Source of the DNA: Sphingobium sp. WTD-1
GTDB lineage: Bacteria; Pseudomonadota; Alphaproteobacteria; Sphingomonadales; Sphingomonadaceae
Assembly (NCBI RefSeq): GCF_030128825.1
Contig: NZ_CP119127.1
Coordinates: 292,001-356,000, forward strand
Reading direction: 5' to 3'
DNA length: 64,000 nucleotides
Position 1 is the first letter of the stretch. Each line of letters begins with the position of its first letter. The translations under genes were made by a program, and so were the position numbers. Shown piece after piece: positions 47,852 through 56,539 of this stretch. A model generated the notes under the pieces. It ran no database searches and was not told the DNA's origin. It worked only from the letters and a program-made list of their open reading frames with translations.

Positions 47852-48853
47852 ATGGCTTCCAAACCTAAAATCGAGGCGCCTTCGTCTCTCCAAGTGCTGA
47901 AAGTGTCGCCTAATGACGTCGCTATCGGCGAACGGCTGGGCGCGTTTCATCCAGACAAGGGCGCTGCTCTCGGCAAGCTGATGCTTGCAGACGGCCAGAA
48001 CGAACCGATCAAGATCGTTCGCAACGGACCTCGCGCCGCGCAGCCCTGGACTTTGGTGGTGGGAAGGCATCGCCACTATGGCGCCGAGTGCGAGGGGCTG
48101 ATGCTCGATGCGCTCGAAGTCGAAGGCGACGAAGTCACGCTTCGCCAGATCGAGGCATCTGAGAATGTCCAACGCGGATCGCGCAGTCCTCTGGAGCGGG
48201 CGAGCTTCGTCCGTGCCATTGCCGACGCTGCAGAAGCTCGATTGGCTGCAAGCCATGGCGGTCTTAGCCAGCAGTCCATCGCTATCCGCGCCCGTTGGGA
48301 TGCGGCAAAGGCCAAAGCGCCGGGCGTCGAACGCAGTAGTGATCTGAACGACGCTGAGGCAGACCATACGGCGGCAAACTTTGCCACCGTATATGGCTGG
48401 CAAGAAAGCACCGCGAACGCCTTGGGTCTTTCGAAGCGGACCATCCGGGACGATCTGGCCCTTCATCGCGCGCTGATCGCGCCTTTTCCTGCCCTGTGGC
48501 GGGGCCTGGCGACGCACCCGATCGTGGGTGAGAACGCCTCAGCCCTACGCGACATCGCCTCGATCGTGGACCTCGGCAATCGCCAGGCGCTGATCGAAAG
48601 CCTGGTCGAAACGCCGGACATGACGCTGGCCCAGGCGATGGACGGGCTGGGCCTGTCGACGCCCAAGGCAGGCGCGGCGCCGACCGGCGCGACCAAGTAT
48701 ATGAACAACACCACGTCGAACCTCGCCCGCCTGTCGGCCGGCGATCAGGCGCGGATCGCACCCGAGATCGTGAAGACGATGAAGCCGAGCGCCTTGCTGG
48801 CGCTGCGTGCCGCGCTGGACGCGCGGATCGAGGAAGAAGGGATCGGCAAATGA
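47852..48853 (+). CDS. ParB-like nuclease-domain protein
   Basis: This 333-aa protein has an N-terminal ParB/Srx-like domain (LKVSPNDVAIGERLGAF, then TLVVGRHRHYGAE and RQIEASENVQRG), a central HTH region (WQESTANALGLSKRTIRDDLAL) and a C-terminal part like those of phage ParB-type proteins (TPDMTLAQAMDGLGLST). GGAGG lies nine bases before the ATG. Mu-like phages of Pseudomonas and Rhodobacter carry ParB-type genes in the early region, usually next to the transposase, which is absent here. Confidence 0.75.
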   Translation: MASKPKIEAPSSLQVLKVSPNDVAIGERLGAFHPDKGAALGKLMLADGQNEPIKIVRNGPRAAQPWTLVVGRHRHYGAECEGLMLDALEVEGDEVTLRQIEASENVQRGSRSPLERASFVRAIADAAEARLAASHGGLSQQSIAIRARWDAAKAKAPGVERSSDLNDAEADHTAANFATVYGWQESTANALGLSKRTIRDDLALHRALIAPFPALWRGLATHPIVGENASALRDIASIVDLGNRQALIESLVETPDMTLAQAMDGLGLSTPKAGAAPTGATKYMNNTTSNLARLSAGDQARIAPEIVKTMKPSALLALRAALDARIEEEGIGK

Positions 48854-49056
48854 CGGCGCCCCTGACCATCGAACTGACGGATTGGGAGCGCGCCAAGCTG
48901 TTCCTGTTCGCAGCTGCCCATGCGGAAGCCAGCAAAGAGAGCAACGACGCTGAACGCTGGGCCTCGCTCGCCGAAAAGTTGCGCCCGCATGGTGGCGCTG
49001 CGCCCCCCTCGGCTCCGATCGATCCGGCCGACATGTTCGTCGGGAGGCGCTGGTGA
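48850..49056 (+). CDS. Small hypothetical protein
   Basis: This 68-aa helical protein (IELTDWERAKLFLFAAAHAE) is not recognised. It overlaps the ParB-like gene by four bases (ATGA) and the next gene by four (GTGA). Its place suggests an early-region accessory factor. Confidence 0.55.
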   Translation: MTAPLTIELTDWERAKLFLFAAAHAEASKESNDAERWASLAEKLRPHGGAAPPSAPIDPADMFVGRRW

Positions 49057-49379
49057 TCGGCGCCCGCCACCATACCAGCTGCTCGGCCGAGGGGTGTCGC
49101 GCGCAGATCAGCCGGGGCTGGTTCTGCAAAGATCACTGGTTCACGCTTCCACTGGAACTGCGCCAGGCGGTGCTGACTGCCTATAACGCGGCCCGCGCTG
49201 CCCATTGTCGGGCGCCGCGCGACGATCAGGAACAGCTCAACCGGGCCTATGGCGTCGCCTTCCGCGACTGCCAGGACCATCTGCGCCGCGCGCCCCGCAC
49301 CCCCGCACTATCCATGTCCACCGTGGCGATCGCGGCCGATGGCGCGCGCGTCACCTATGCCGATGGGAGGCGTCTGTGA
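49053..49379 (+). CDS. Small putative zinc-binding phage protein
   Basis: This 108-aa protein starts at GTG 49053 and has a cysteine/histidine cluster (CSAEGCRAQISRGWFCKDHW) that may bind zinc, followed by a helical part. Similar short proteins occur in early regions of alphaproteobacterial phages. It overlaps both neighbours by four bases. Confidence 0.55.
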   Translation: MIGARHHTSCSAEGCRAQISRGWFCKDHWFTLPLELRQAVLTAYNAARAAHCRAPRDDQEQLNRAYGVAFRDCQDHLRRAPRTPALSMSTVAIAADGARVTYADGRRL

Positions 49380-49795
49380 CCAACGACACTGGAGAAACCC
49401 GGACGGCGCGCGCGCTGGCGCTCCAAGCCAGGGGAGCCAGCAATCGCCAGATTGCAGACGCGCTCGGCGTTACCGTCAGCACTGCCAGCGCGCTGCTGGC
49501 GAGCGGGCATCGGGCGAAGAGCCGTGGCGGCACGGGAACGCCTTGCGAGCGTGGCAAATATGGCATCGGGACCGCAGCGCTTGAAACCGCGATCATGGAC
49601 CTGTGGGACGAAGGCAAGTCCTACGGACAGATTGCTGAGCTGCTGAATATTCGCCGGGAAACGGCAGAGAAAATTGTCGCCTACATGCGCGAAGGCGCGA
49701 CCGATCTGGCCAGTGGCGAGGCTGCGACTGCCCGCAGCTCCGCCGCACTTCTGGACGCCCTTCGCCGCGCCCATCCCGAGCGGTGCAGCGCATGA
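49376..49795 (+). CDS. Two-HTH DNA-binding protein
   Basis: This 139-aa protein has two separate HTH segments: RGASNRQIADALGVTVSTAS (residues about 20-40) and GKSYGQIAELLNIRRETAEK (residues about 80-100). GTG at 49376 overlaps the upstream stop. It may be the positive regulator of the tail genes (Mor/C position in Mu), but it is not a recognised Mor homologue. Confidence 0.6.
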   Translation: MTNDTGETRTARALALQARGASNRQIADALGVTVSTASALLASGHRAKSRGGTGTPCERGKYGIGTAALETAIMDLWDEGKSYGQIAELLNIRRETAEKIVAYMREGATDLASGEAATARSSAALLDALRRAHPERCSA

Positions 49796-50490
49796 CTGCC
49801 CCGGATCGGCACCCGCAGGACTGGTATGTCGAACAGGCATGGACCGTCCGCGCGCTGATGCAGATGGTCGACTTCGACCCGCAGGATTTGGTCTGGGACC
49901 CGTGCTGCGGCCTCGGGACGATCCCTTGCACCTTTGCAGCAGCCGGGTTCGAGGCGATGGGCACCGACCTGGTCAATCGCTGGCTGCCGACCGAGCCGGC
50001 GCACCTGTTCCTGGGTGAGCATGACTTCCTGGGCGAACAGACGTGCATGCTGGAGCATTGGGCGCGGCTGAGCATCGTGGCCAATATCCCCTATGGCTGC
50101 GCGCCGGGAATCGCCGAGCGCTTCGTGCGCCGCGCCCTGATGCTGGCGAGTGGTCTGGTGTGCATCCTGGTCCCGCTGCGCTGGCGGGCCTGCGAAGGCC
50201 GCTACGGGTTTTTCCAGGAATACCCGCCCCAGCTGAAGCTGGAGTTTTGTGATCGCCCCTCGATGCCGCCGGGCACGGCACTGGCCGCGCTCGATCCCAA
50301 GACGAAGCGCCCGACCGCGTGGAAGCGCGGCACGATCGATTACATGTGGCTGGTCTGGGACCTGCGCGCGCCGACCCGCGACACGATCACCCGCATCATT
50401 CCGCCCCGCACCCCGGCCCAGAAGCTGATCGACCGTGACTTCGATCTGCGGCGCGTCGGCGTGCTTCCTCAGCTGGAGTTGGCCGCATGA
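49792..50490 (+). CDS. SAM-dependent methyltransferase-like protein
   Basis: This 232-aa protein has a class I methyltransferase motif I (VWDPCCGLGTIPCTFAAAGF) near residue 36 and a motif IV-like NIPYG near residue 96, consistent with N6-adenine methylases, though NIPY rather than NPPY or DPPY. It may methylate DNA or be a non-catalytic relative. The ATG overlaps the upstream stop. It stands before the tail genes. Confidence 0.65.
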   Translation: MTAPDRHPQDWYVEQAWTVRALMQMVDFDPQDLVWDPCCGLGTIPCTFAAAGFEAMGTDLVNRWLPTEPAHLFLGEHDFLGEQTCMLEHWARLSIVANIPYGCAPGIAERFVRRALMLASGLVCILVPLRWRACEGRYGFFQEYPPQLKLEFCDRPSMPPGTALAALDPKTKRPTAWKRGTIDYMWLVWDLRAPTRDTITRIIPPRTPAQKLIDRDFDLRRVGVLPQLELAA

Positions 50491-50705
50491 TCACCGATGC
50501 CGATCGCTTCCGCCGCGCCCGCACCGAACTTGAGCAGGCGATGGCGCTGGGCTGCACGATTGTGGACCTGCGCCGCCGTAATCGTGCCCTGGCGCATCGC
50601 GCCCAAGCCGAGGTCGCCAAGCGCACTGCCGACCTGATGACGAACCCCGCGCCTGTCCAGGCCGATGCGCAGGATGCGCCCGGCTTCTGGTGGATGAAGG
50701 ACTGA
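50487..50705 (+). CDS. Small hypothetical protein
   Basis: This 72-aa protein has an N-terminal coiled helix (DRFRRARTELEQAMALG, then LRRRNRALAHRAQAEVAK) and ends APGFWWMKD. It overlaps the methyltransferase-like gene by four bases. No family is recognised. Confidence 0.5.
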   Translation: MITDADRFRRARTELEQAMALGCTIVDLRRRNRALAHRAQAEVAKRTADLMTNPAPVQADAQDAPGFWWMKD

Positions 50706-50707
50706 TC

Positions 50708-50959
50708 ATGGATGTATCCAACATCAAAGCCATCGCGCCCGAACTGTCGTCGGATCAGGTCAAGCAGCTGCTGGACTGGATGGACGTGCGCAGCGGCGCA
50801 AGGGTCGTAGTCTTCCCTGACAACGCCGTAAGCCGGGGCGGCCAGATCGTCGCGTGCATGCGCCTGGGCGTTCGCGCCGAGTTGCCCAATCCCGAACAGC
50901 CTCAGGCGCGCTCCAGCGAGGAGCGCAATGGCTATGAAAGCGCGCTATGGCGAAGATGA
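50708..50959 (+). CDS. Small hypothetical protein before tail genes
   Basis: This 83-aa protein (IKAIAPELSSDQVKQLLDWM near the start) begins with ATG at 50708, two bases after the previous stop, and overlaps the next gene by 32 bases. No family is recognised. Its place at the start of the tail operon is where Mu has late regulators and head genes. Confidence 0.5.
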   Translation: MDVSNIKAIAPELSSDQVKQLLDWMDVRSGARVVVFPDNAVSRGGQIVACMRLGVRAELPNPEQPQARSSEERNGYESALWRR

Positions 50960-51326
50960 GCTGGTGCAGCTCACCGATCAGGATGGCTGGAACGCGCAGG
51001 CGATCGCCGCGATCAACGTCAAGCTGCAGACCGCCTCGTCGATCGCGGAAGGCTATGTCGCAAAATATTACGCGCCGGCTCCCGGCCGCGCCTTGCCGCC
51101 CCTGCTGACCGAACTGGTCTGCGAAATCGCCTATGCCAAGCTGCACAAGGCGCCGCCCGAGGCGATCGAGAAGCGCGAGACCCGTGCGCTCGACCAGCTC
51201 AAGGATATTTCCAGGGGCCTGATCAAGATCGACCAGGGCAAGCAGGATATCCCGTCGCGGACCGGTGCCGTCATCGTGCCCGATCGCCAGCGGACCTTCA
51301 GCCGCGATTCCCTGGGTGAATTCTGA
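50928..51326 (+). CDS. Mu gp36-like protein (DUF1320)
   Basis: This 132-aa protein matches DUF1320 (Mu gp36): MKARYGEDELVQLTDQDG, then SIAEGYVAKYYAPA and ALPPLLTELVCEIAYAKLH. In Mu the gene lies between the major capsid gene and the tail genes, and it is thought to be a connector. Here no head genes precede it. ATGs at 50928 and 50934 both fit the GAGGAG ribosome site. Confidence 0.85.
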   Translation: MAMKARYGEDELVQLTDQDGWNAQAIAAINVKLQTASSIAEGYVAKYYAPAPGRALPPLLTELVCEIAYAKLHKAPPEAIEKRETRALDQLKDISRGLIKIDQGKQDIPSRTGAVIVPDRQRTFSRDSLGEF

Positions 51327-51853
51327 TGGCCGGCGCCGGCATGTCCCTGTCGATCGACGGCCTGGTCGAGGTCCAGCGCGATCTGTCGCTGCTGCTCGAC
51401 CGGCTGGGCGACCTCACCCCGCTGATGGACATCCTCGGCATGGAGATCGAGGTCGACATCGAGGAGAATTTCGACGGCGAGCATTCGCCCGCCGGCATTC
51501 CCTGGGACAAGTCGCAGCGCGCGATCGCGACCGGGGGCAAGACGCTGACCGACAGCCGCCGCCTGCGCGGGTCGATCACCCATGTCGCCAGCCGCACCCG
51601 CGTCGAGGCGGGCACCAACGTCGTCTACGCGCGCCGTCATAATGATGGCTGGTCGAGTGTCGAGCAGGTCGCCAGCCATAAGCGCGTCATGCGCGAAGTG
51701 TTCGGCGTGACGCTGGCCGAGCCGATCACGGTCACCGTCAAGGCGCATCGCCGCAAGGCCAGCACCCCGCAGCGCCAGTTCATCGGCCTGTCGTCGGACG
51801 GGATGGAAGGCGTTCGCGGTCATGTCGCCGACTATCTGGGGGCCGAGCAATGA
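51326..51853 (+). CDS. Virion morphogenesis protein, Mu G / P2 S family
   Basis: This 175-aa protein belongs to the phage virion morphogenesis family (VEVQRDLSLLLDRLGDLT, then GIPWDKSQRAIATGGKTL and HRRKASTPQRQFIGLS). Mu gpG and P2 gpS belong here and act in tail completion. Its ATG overlaps the gp36 stop as TGATG. In Mu, gene G is next to portal and F; here it has moved into the tail block. Confidence 0.85.
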   Translation: MAGAGMSLSIDGLVEVQRDLSLLLDRLGDLTPLMDILGMEIEVDIEENFDGEHSPAGIPWDKSQRAIATGGKTLTDSRRLRGSITHVASRTRVEAGTNVVYARRHNDGWSSVEQVASHKRVMREVFGVTLAEPITVTVKAHRRKASTPQRQFIGLSSDGMEGVRGHVADYLGAEQ

Positions 51854-52509
51854 TCGCGGCGATCGAACTGGCCGTGCTGGCGCGGCTGAAGGCGATGCAG
51901 GACGCGCTGGGCTTTGCCTGGAACCGGCTCGATACGCTGCCGGACGACTGGGAGGCCTACCTCGCCGCCAAGCGCGGCGAGATCAAAGGCCCGGCCGCCT
52001 GGGTCGGCTTCACCGGCTGGAGCGATCCGGAGTCCTGGGGCGATGGCGTCATCGCCGTCACCGGCACCTTCGGCCTGGTTGTCGTCCATAGCAGCGCCCG
52101 GCCCGATGAAGCGGCCAACCGCCATGGTGGCCCCAATCCGGCGAAAGAGCCGGGCAGCTATCGGCTGGCGCTGGGCGCGGCGGCGCTGCTCGATCGGCAG
52201 ATGCTGGGCCTCGACCTGGTCGCGCCGATGACGGTCGGCGATTGTCAGCCGCTCAAGCGCAGCAAGGCGATGCAGGACCTCAACCTGTCCGGCCATGCGA
52301 TGATGCTCGGCTGTCGCTTCACCATCCAGCTGGCTGGCGACGACAGCGACGAAGAGCTGGCCGCCCTGCATGTGAATTGGGACGTGCCTGCGTTCGGCAC
52401 GCCGCATCCCGTCGACGCCGATCCGATCGTGCCAGGCGCCCAGCTGCCCGACGATCCGCACGCCGACGCCACCGACCATATCGCCCTTCAGGAGACCGAT
52501 CCGTCATGA
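51850..52509 (+). CDS. Mu gp37-like protein (DUF1834)
   Basis: This 219-aa protein matches DUF1834 (Mu gp37), proposed as tail terminator or connector: AIELAVLARLKAMQDALGF, then GAAALLDRQMLGLDL and LGCRFTIQLAGD. It overlaps its neighbours by four bases each and follows the Mu order gp36-gp37-gp38. Confidence 0.8.
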   Translation: MIAAIELAVLARLKAMQDALGFAWNRLDTLPDDWEAYLAAKRGEIKGPAAWVGFTGWSDPESWGDGVIAVTGTFGLVVVHSSARPDEAANRHGGPNPAKEPGSYRLALGAAALLDRQMLGLDLVAPMTVGDCQPLKRSKAMQDLNLSGHAMMLGCRFTIQLAGDDSDEELAALHVNWDVPAFGTPHPVDADPIVPGAQLPDDPHADATDHIALQETDPS

Positions 52510-52724
52510 CCGACCAGCTTCGCTATTTCCGGCCCAAGGCGGGCCTTCAGGTCCGCGACCCCGATGACGGGGGCGCACCGCTGCCGCCGCACGGCAAAGG
52601 CCTGGCCTGGTCCGCCTATTGGCAGCGCCGCCTGGACCAGGGCGACATTGAGCCGACCGATGCCAAGAGCGTCGCGGCCGGGGACAAGAAGGCGGCCGAA
52701 CCCGCCAAGGATGGAGACGCCTGA
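52506..52724 (+). CDS. Mu gp38-like small protein (DUF2635)
   Basis: This 72-aa protein matches DUF2635 (Mu gp38): RYFRPKAGLQVRDPDDGG followed by YWQRRLDQGDIE. Its role in tail assembly is unknown. It overlaps gp37 by four bases and the sheath gene by one base. Confidence 0.85.
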   Translation: MTDQLRYFRPKAGLQVRDPDDGGAPLPPHGKGLAWSAYWQRRLDQGDIEPTDAKSVAAGDKKAAEPAKDGDA

Positions 52725-54154
52725 TGGCCAGCTTTGCTTTCGACAAGATTTCGTCCAACCAGCGCGTCCCCGGATCGCAGGTCGAGATCGCCAATAATCG
52801 CGCGCGCCAGGGCCTGCCGCCCGCCTTGCAGAAAATCCCTCTCATCGGCCAGTGCATCGGCGCGGCCAGCGTCTCGGCGCCGGTGCGGGTGACCCGCGCC
52901 GAGCAGGGCGCAACCCTGGCAGGGCGCGGCTCGATCCTGGCGGCGATGGTGGCGGCCGCGCTGACCGCCAGCAGCCAGGTCGAACTTTGGGCGATGCCCA
53001 TCGCCGACAACGCGGCGGGTGTTGCGGCCACCGGCTCGATCACGATCGGCGGGCCGTCCACCGCCGCCGGCACACTGGCGCTGATGATCGCTGGTGTCCG
53101 CGTGCCGGTAGCCGTCGCCAGCGGCGCGAGCGCCAGCACGATCGCCACCGCCGTCGCCGCTGCGATCAATGCGCTGCCCGACCTGCCAGTGACCGCTTCG
53201 GCAGCGGCCGCCGTCGTCACCCTGACCTGTCGGCACAAGGGCACGGCGGGCAACGACATCGACCTGCGCGCCAATTATTTCGACGGGGAATCTCTGCCGG
53301 CCGGCGTGACCGCGACGATCGTGCCGATGGCGGCAGGCGCGACGAACCCCGATCTTACCAGCCTGGTCGCGAGCCTGGGCGACGCCTGGTACCAGACCAT
53401 CGCGATCGGCGTGAACGATGCGGCGAACATGTCGGTGATCGACACCGACCTGGAGGATCGCTGGGGACCGGTGCGCCAGATCGAAGGGCGCGCCTATTTC
53501 GGTCTGTCGGGCAGCTTTTCGACCCTGTCGAGCTTTGGCGCGACGCGCAATGGCAAGCATGCGACGATCGTCGGCGGCTATAATCTGCCGTCGCCGCCCT
53601 GGATCGTCGCGGCCGCCTTTGCCTCGGTGGCGGCCTATTATCTGCAGATCGACCCGGCCCGGCCGCTGACCGACCTGGTGGTCGCGGGGATTCGCGCGCC
53701 GCGCCCGGAGCATCGCTTCATCCGCACCGAGCGCGAGCTGCTGCTGAAGGATGGCATCTCCACCTTCCGCGTCAACGCGGAGGGCAATGTCGCGATCGAG
53801 CGGCTGATCAGCTGCTACCAGGTGAGCGCCGCCGGCTTCGACGATGACAGCTATCTCGACGTCCAGACCACCGCGACGCTGGGCTATTATCGCTACAGCT
53901 ATCGCGTGCGCATGGCCGAGAAATTCCCGCGCGCGAAGCTGACCGAGGACGCGATCGCGTCGGTCCATGCCGAGACGATCGCGCTCGCCCGCGAGTGGGA
54001 AGAGGCCGAGCTGATGGAGGATGTCGACGGCTTCATCGCCAATCTGGTGATCGAGCGCGACGCGACCAACCGCCGCCAGCTCAACACGCTGATGACCCCC
54101 GACACGGTCAACGGCCTGCTGCAGCTCGCCACCCGCATCGAATTCATCCTCTGA
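52724..54154 (+). CDS. Tail sheath protein, Mu gpL
   Basis: This 476-aa protein is the contractile sheath of the Mu L family (FDKISSNQRVPGSQVEIANN start, ARQGLPPALQKIPLIGQ, GYYRYSYRVRMAEKFPRAKL and a C-terminal ATRIEFIL). Mu gpL is 495 aa. It is unrelated at sequence level to the P2-type sheath at 11931-13085, showing that the two loci have separate origins. Confidence 0.93.
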   Translation: MASFAFDKISSNQRVPGSQVEIANNRARQGLPPALQKIPLIGQCIGAASVSAPVRVTRAEQGATLAGRGSILAAMVAAALTASSQVELWAMPIADNAAGVAATGSITIGGPSTAAGTLALMIAGVRVPVAVASGASASTIATAVAAAINALPDLPVTASAAAAVVTLTCRHKGTAGNDIDLRANYFDGESLPAGVTATIVPMAAGATNPDLTSLVASLGDAWYQTIAIGVNDAANMSVIDTDLEDRWGPVRQIEGRAYFGLSGSFSTLSSFGATRNGKHATIVGGYNLPSPPWIVAAAFASVAAYYLQIDPARPLTDLVVAGIRAPRPEHRFIRTERELLLKDGISTFRVNAEGNVAIERLISCYQVSAAGFDDDSYLDVQTTATLGYYRYSYRVRMAEKFPRAKLTEDAIASVHAETIALAREWEEAELMEDVDGFIANLVIERDATNRRQLNTLMTPDTVNGLLQLATRIEFIL

Positions 54155-54190
54155 GCGAGCGTTCAAAGGGCTTTTAGAAGGAAATAGGAC

Positions 54191-54559
54191 ATGGCGAAAA
54201 ACCAGGTCATCGGCAAAGCAAAGGTCAAGATCGACGGCGTTCTCTACGAGACGGCGGGCGATACGGTGCTGGACCCCGGCGGCCCCAGCCGCACGCCGGT
54301 CGAAGGCGATTATGAGGAAGGCGCCTATCAGGAAGGGCCGGTGAAGCCCAGCAAGCTGGAATTCAACGCGCTCACCAAGGGCGGCTTCAGCGCCACCAGT
54401 TTCGGCCTGATCACCGGCGCCACTGCCACGATCGAGTTCGACAATGGTAAGAGCTTCGTCGTGCGCCAGGCCTATAGCGAAGGTCGCCCGCCGATGGGAA
54501 CCAGCGACGGCAAGGCCAAGTGCGTCCTGTATGGCAAGGCGGCAGAGGAAGTATCGTGA
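54191..54559 (+). CDS. Tail tube protein, Mu gpM
   Basis: This 122-aa protein matches the Mu M tail tube (KAKVKIDGVLYETAGDTVLD, then GGPSRTPVEGDYEEGAYQE and CVLYGKAAEEVS). It polymerises inside the sheath. It follows the sheath gene after a short leader with AAGGAAATAGG. Confidence 0.92.
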   Translation: MAKNQVIGKAKVKIDGVLYETAGDTVLDPGGPSRTPVEGDYEEGAYQEGPVKPSKLEFNALTKGGFSATSFGLITGATATIEFDNGKSFVVRQAYSEGRPPMGTSDGKAKCVLYGKAAEEVS

Positions 54560-54876
54560 CCGCGCCGACCGCGCCGGCTCGCCCGTCCTATCTGAACCCG
54601 GACAACAGCTATGACCTGATCTATCCGGTCAAATACAAGGTCGGCGAGCAGGAGACGCTGCTGGAGAAGCTGCAGCTTCGCCGCCTGACCGGCGTGGAGC
54701 GCGTGATCGCCAGCAGCGAAGGCAATGCGGCGCAGCGCACGCATGAAATGCTGGCCAGCGTCACCGGCCAGATGATGGTCGTGATCCAGAAGATCGATTG
54801 GGTCGACCTCGACCGCCTGGACGAGTGCCTTGGTTTTTTTACCGAGCATGGCCCAGCGACTGGCGTGATTGCCTAG
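54556..54876 (+). CDS. Tail assembly chaperone, Mu gp41-like
   Basis: This 106-aa protein, started by GTG at 54556, matches phage tail assembly chaperones of the gp41 type (YLNPDNSYDLIYPVKYKVGE, then LEKLQLRRLTGVERVIA). It holds a T7 slippery run near its end, and its frame stops at 54876. In tailed phages this gene and its frameshift product prepare the tape measure for tube assembly. Confidence 0.85.
   Translation: MTAPTAPARPSYLNPDNSYDLIYPVKYKVGEQETLLEKLQLRRLTGVERVIASSEGNAAQRTHEMLASVTGQMMVVIQKIDWVDLDRLDECLGFFTEHGPATGVIA
54834..54840 (+). other. Programmed -1 frameshift slippery site
   Basis: The gp41-like frame reads GGT TTT TTT ACC, with T TTT TTT in phase for a -1 slip. The -1 frame is then open for 51 more codons up to 54995. 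The context GGTTTTTTTA is the same as in gene E of the P2-type prophage, although the genes are unrelated in sequence. Confidence 0.85.
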
Positions 54877-54995
54877 GCGATCTGGTCTTCCGCTGCGGCT
54901 GGTCACCGGCCGATGCCATGGCCCTCACGGATACCGAGCTGGAGTTCTGGCTGAGCCAGGCCCAGCGCATAAATGAAGAGCGAAAGGACGAATGA
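54840..54995 (+). CDS. Frameshift extension of gp41-like chaperone
   Basis: The -1 frame continues from the slippery site as YRAWPSDWRDCLGDLVFRCG, ending LSQAQRINEERKDE, giving a fusion of about 145 aa with the gp41-like protein. Such extended forms bind the tape measure. Its stop overlaps the tape measure ATG (54992) as ATGA. An internal ATG at 54914 could give a short separate product, but this is less likely. Confidence 0.8.
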   Translation, partial: YRAWPSDWRDCLGDLVFRCGWSPADAMALTDTELEFWLSQAQRINEERKDE

Positions 54996-56539
54996 GGCTC
55001 TCGCTGATCCTGGAGGCGATCGATCGCGCCAGCCGCCCGACTGAGCGGGTCGATGCGGCGGTCACCGGCCTTGGCCGCGCCTCGCGGCGATCGGCGCTGG
55101 ACATGCGTTCGCTCGACCAGCGGATGGATGGCGCCGAGCGCTCGGCCAATCGCCTCGATCGCGCCGCACGGCGCATAGGCACCGGCTTCGTGTCGACGTC
55201 GCGCCGCTCGATCGGCGCGCTGGCCGCGCTCGATCGGCGCATCCAGTTCAGTCAGGCGCAGATGGAAAAGCTGGCCTATCGCGCGGGCGGCATGATCGGC
55301 AGCTCGCTGCGCACCGGCCTGATGGCGGGCACGGCGCTGGCCGGCGCCGGCTTGTCGGCCGCGCTCTACAAGGTCGTGACCGCCGGCCTGACCTTTGAGA
55401 AATTCCGCGTCCAGCTGGAGGGACTGGAAGGATCGGCCGCTGCCGGCGAGCGCGCGCTCAACTGGGTGTCGGATTTCGCCGCGCGGACGCCTTATGAACT
55501 GAACGACGTGATGGAGGCTTTCATCGCGCTCAAGGCCTATGGCATCGACCCGACCGACGGGACGCTCCGGTCGCTGGGCGACACGGCCGCCGGCATGGGC
55601 AAGTCGCTGATGCAGGCGGTCGAGATGATCGCCGATGCGCAGACAGGCGAATTCGAGCGGATCAAGGAATTCGGCATCAAGGCCGCCGTCCAGGGCGACA
55701 AGGTCACCTTCCGCTGGCAGCGCAACGGCAAGGAAATGTCGAAGATGGTCAGGCAGACGTCGACCGAGATCCGCACGGCTTTGCTCGGCATCATGGACCA
55801 GCGATTTGCGGGCGGCATGGAGCGCCTGGCCAAGACGACCGAGGGCAAATGGTCGAACCTGATGGACGGCATGGGCCGCATCGCCAACCGCGTCTGGGAA
55901 GGGGGCTTTGGCGCCCAGGTGAATAAGCAGATCGACCGGATCAATGACAGCCTTGGCCAGATGGAAAAGGACGGGAGCCTCCAGCGCTGGGCTGAAAACA
56001 CGGGCAAAGGCCTTGGCGAATTGATCGACGTCGTCGGTAGTACCGACTGGCGGGGAATCGCGGGCGGCATCCGCGATGTCGGCAGCGCCGTTTCGACGCT
56101 GGCGGGCGCCTTGCGGGAACTGGATGAAAAAGGGGGCAAGGTTCGCAAGTTTGTTGGCGATGCTGAAAATCTGTGGGGCTATCGCGATGCCTTGGGCAGC
56201 GTCGAATGGAACTCAACAACCAACCCCTTCCAGCTAAAGTACCATGCGCCCAGTTGGGCAAAGCCCAAGGCGGCGCCAGCGCCAAAACCCAGCGGCGTCC
56301 CGTTCATGGACGCGGCACCGGCACAGCCGGCCAACCGCCCGCCCCGGCGTTCTCCTGCGCGATCGAGCGGCGTACCCTTTATCGACGCCAGCCGGCCGCA
56401 GGCGCAGGCTGCGCCAAACGCCAAGGTCGAACTGACGATCAAGACGCCGGCCGGGACGACCGCAAAGCCGACCAAGCTGTCGGCCGCCGGCATCGATGTC
56501 GAAGTCAACACCGGCCGCCAGATGGCAGGTGCGGCATGA
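54992..56539 (+). CDS. Tail tape measure protein, Mu gp42-like (short)
   Basis: This 515-aa protein is a tape measure: an N-terminal coiled region (DMRSLDQRMDGAERSANRLD), hydrophobic segments near residues 110-130, and a tape-measure core (WVSDFAARTPYELNDVMEAF, then GMGKSLMQAVEMIADAQTGE). A proline-rich tail has two SGVPF-x-DA repeats (near residues 425 and 460). At roughly 1.5 angstrom per residue the tail would be under 80 nm, shorter than that of the P2-type prophage. Confidence 0.88.
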   Translation: MRLSLILEAIDRASRPTERVDAAVTGLGRASRRSALDMRSLDQRMDGAERSANRLDRAARRIGTGFVSTSRRSIGALAALDRRIQFSQAQMEKLAYRAGGMIGSSLRTGLMAGTALAGAGLSAALYKVVTAGLTFEKFRVQLEGLEGSAAAGERALNWVSDFAARTPYELNDVMEAFIALKAYGIDPTDGTLRSLGDTAAGMGKSLMQAVEMIADAQTGEFERIKEFGIKAAVQGDKVTFRWQRNGKEMSKMVRQTSTEIRTALLGIMDQRFAGGMERLAKTTEGKWSNLMDGMGRIANRVWEGGFGAQVNKQIDRINDSLGQMEKDGSLQRWAENTGKGLGELIDVVGSTDWRGIAGGIRDVGSAVSTLAGALRELDEKGGKVRKFVGDAENLWGYRDALGSVEWNSTTNPFQLKYHAPSWAKPKAAPAPKPSGVPFMDAAPAQPANRPPRRSPARSSGVPFIDASRPQAQAAPNAKVELTIKTPAGTTAKPTKLSAAGIDVEVNTGRQMAGAA

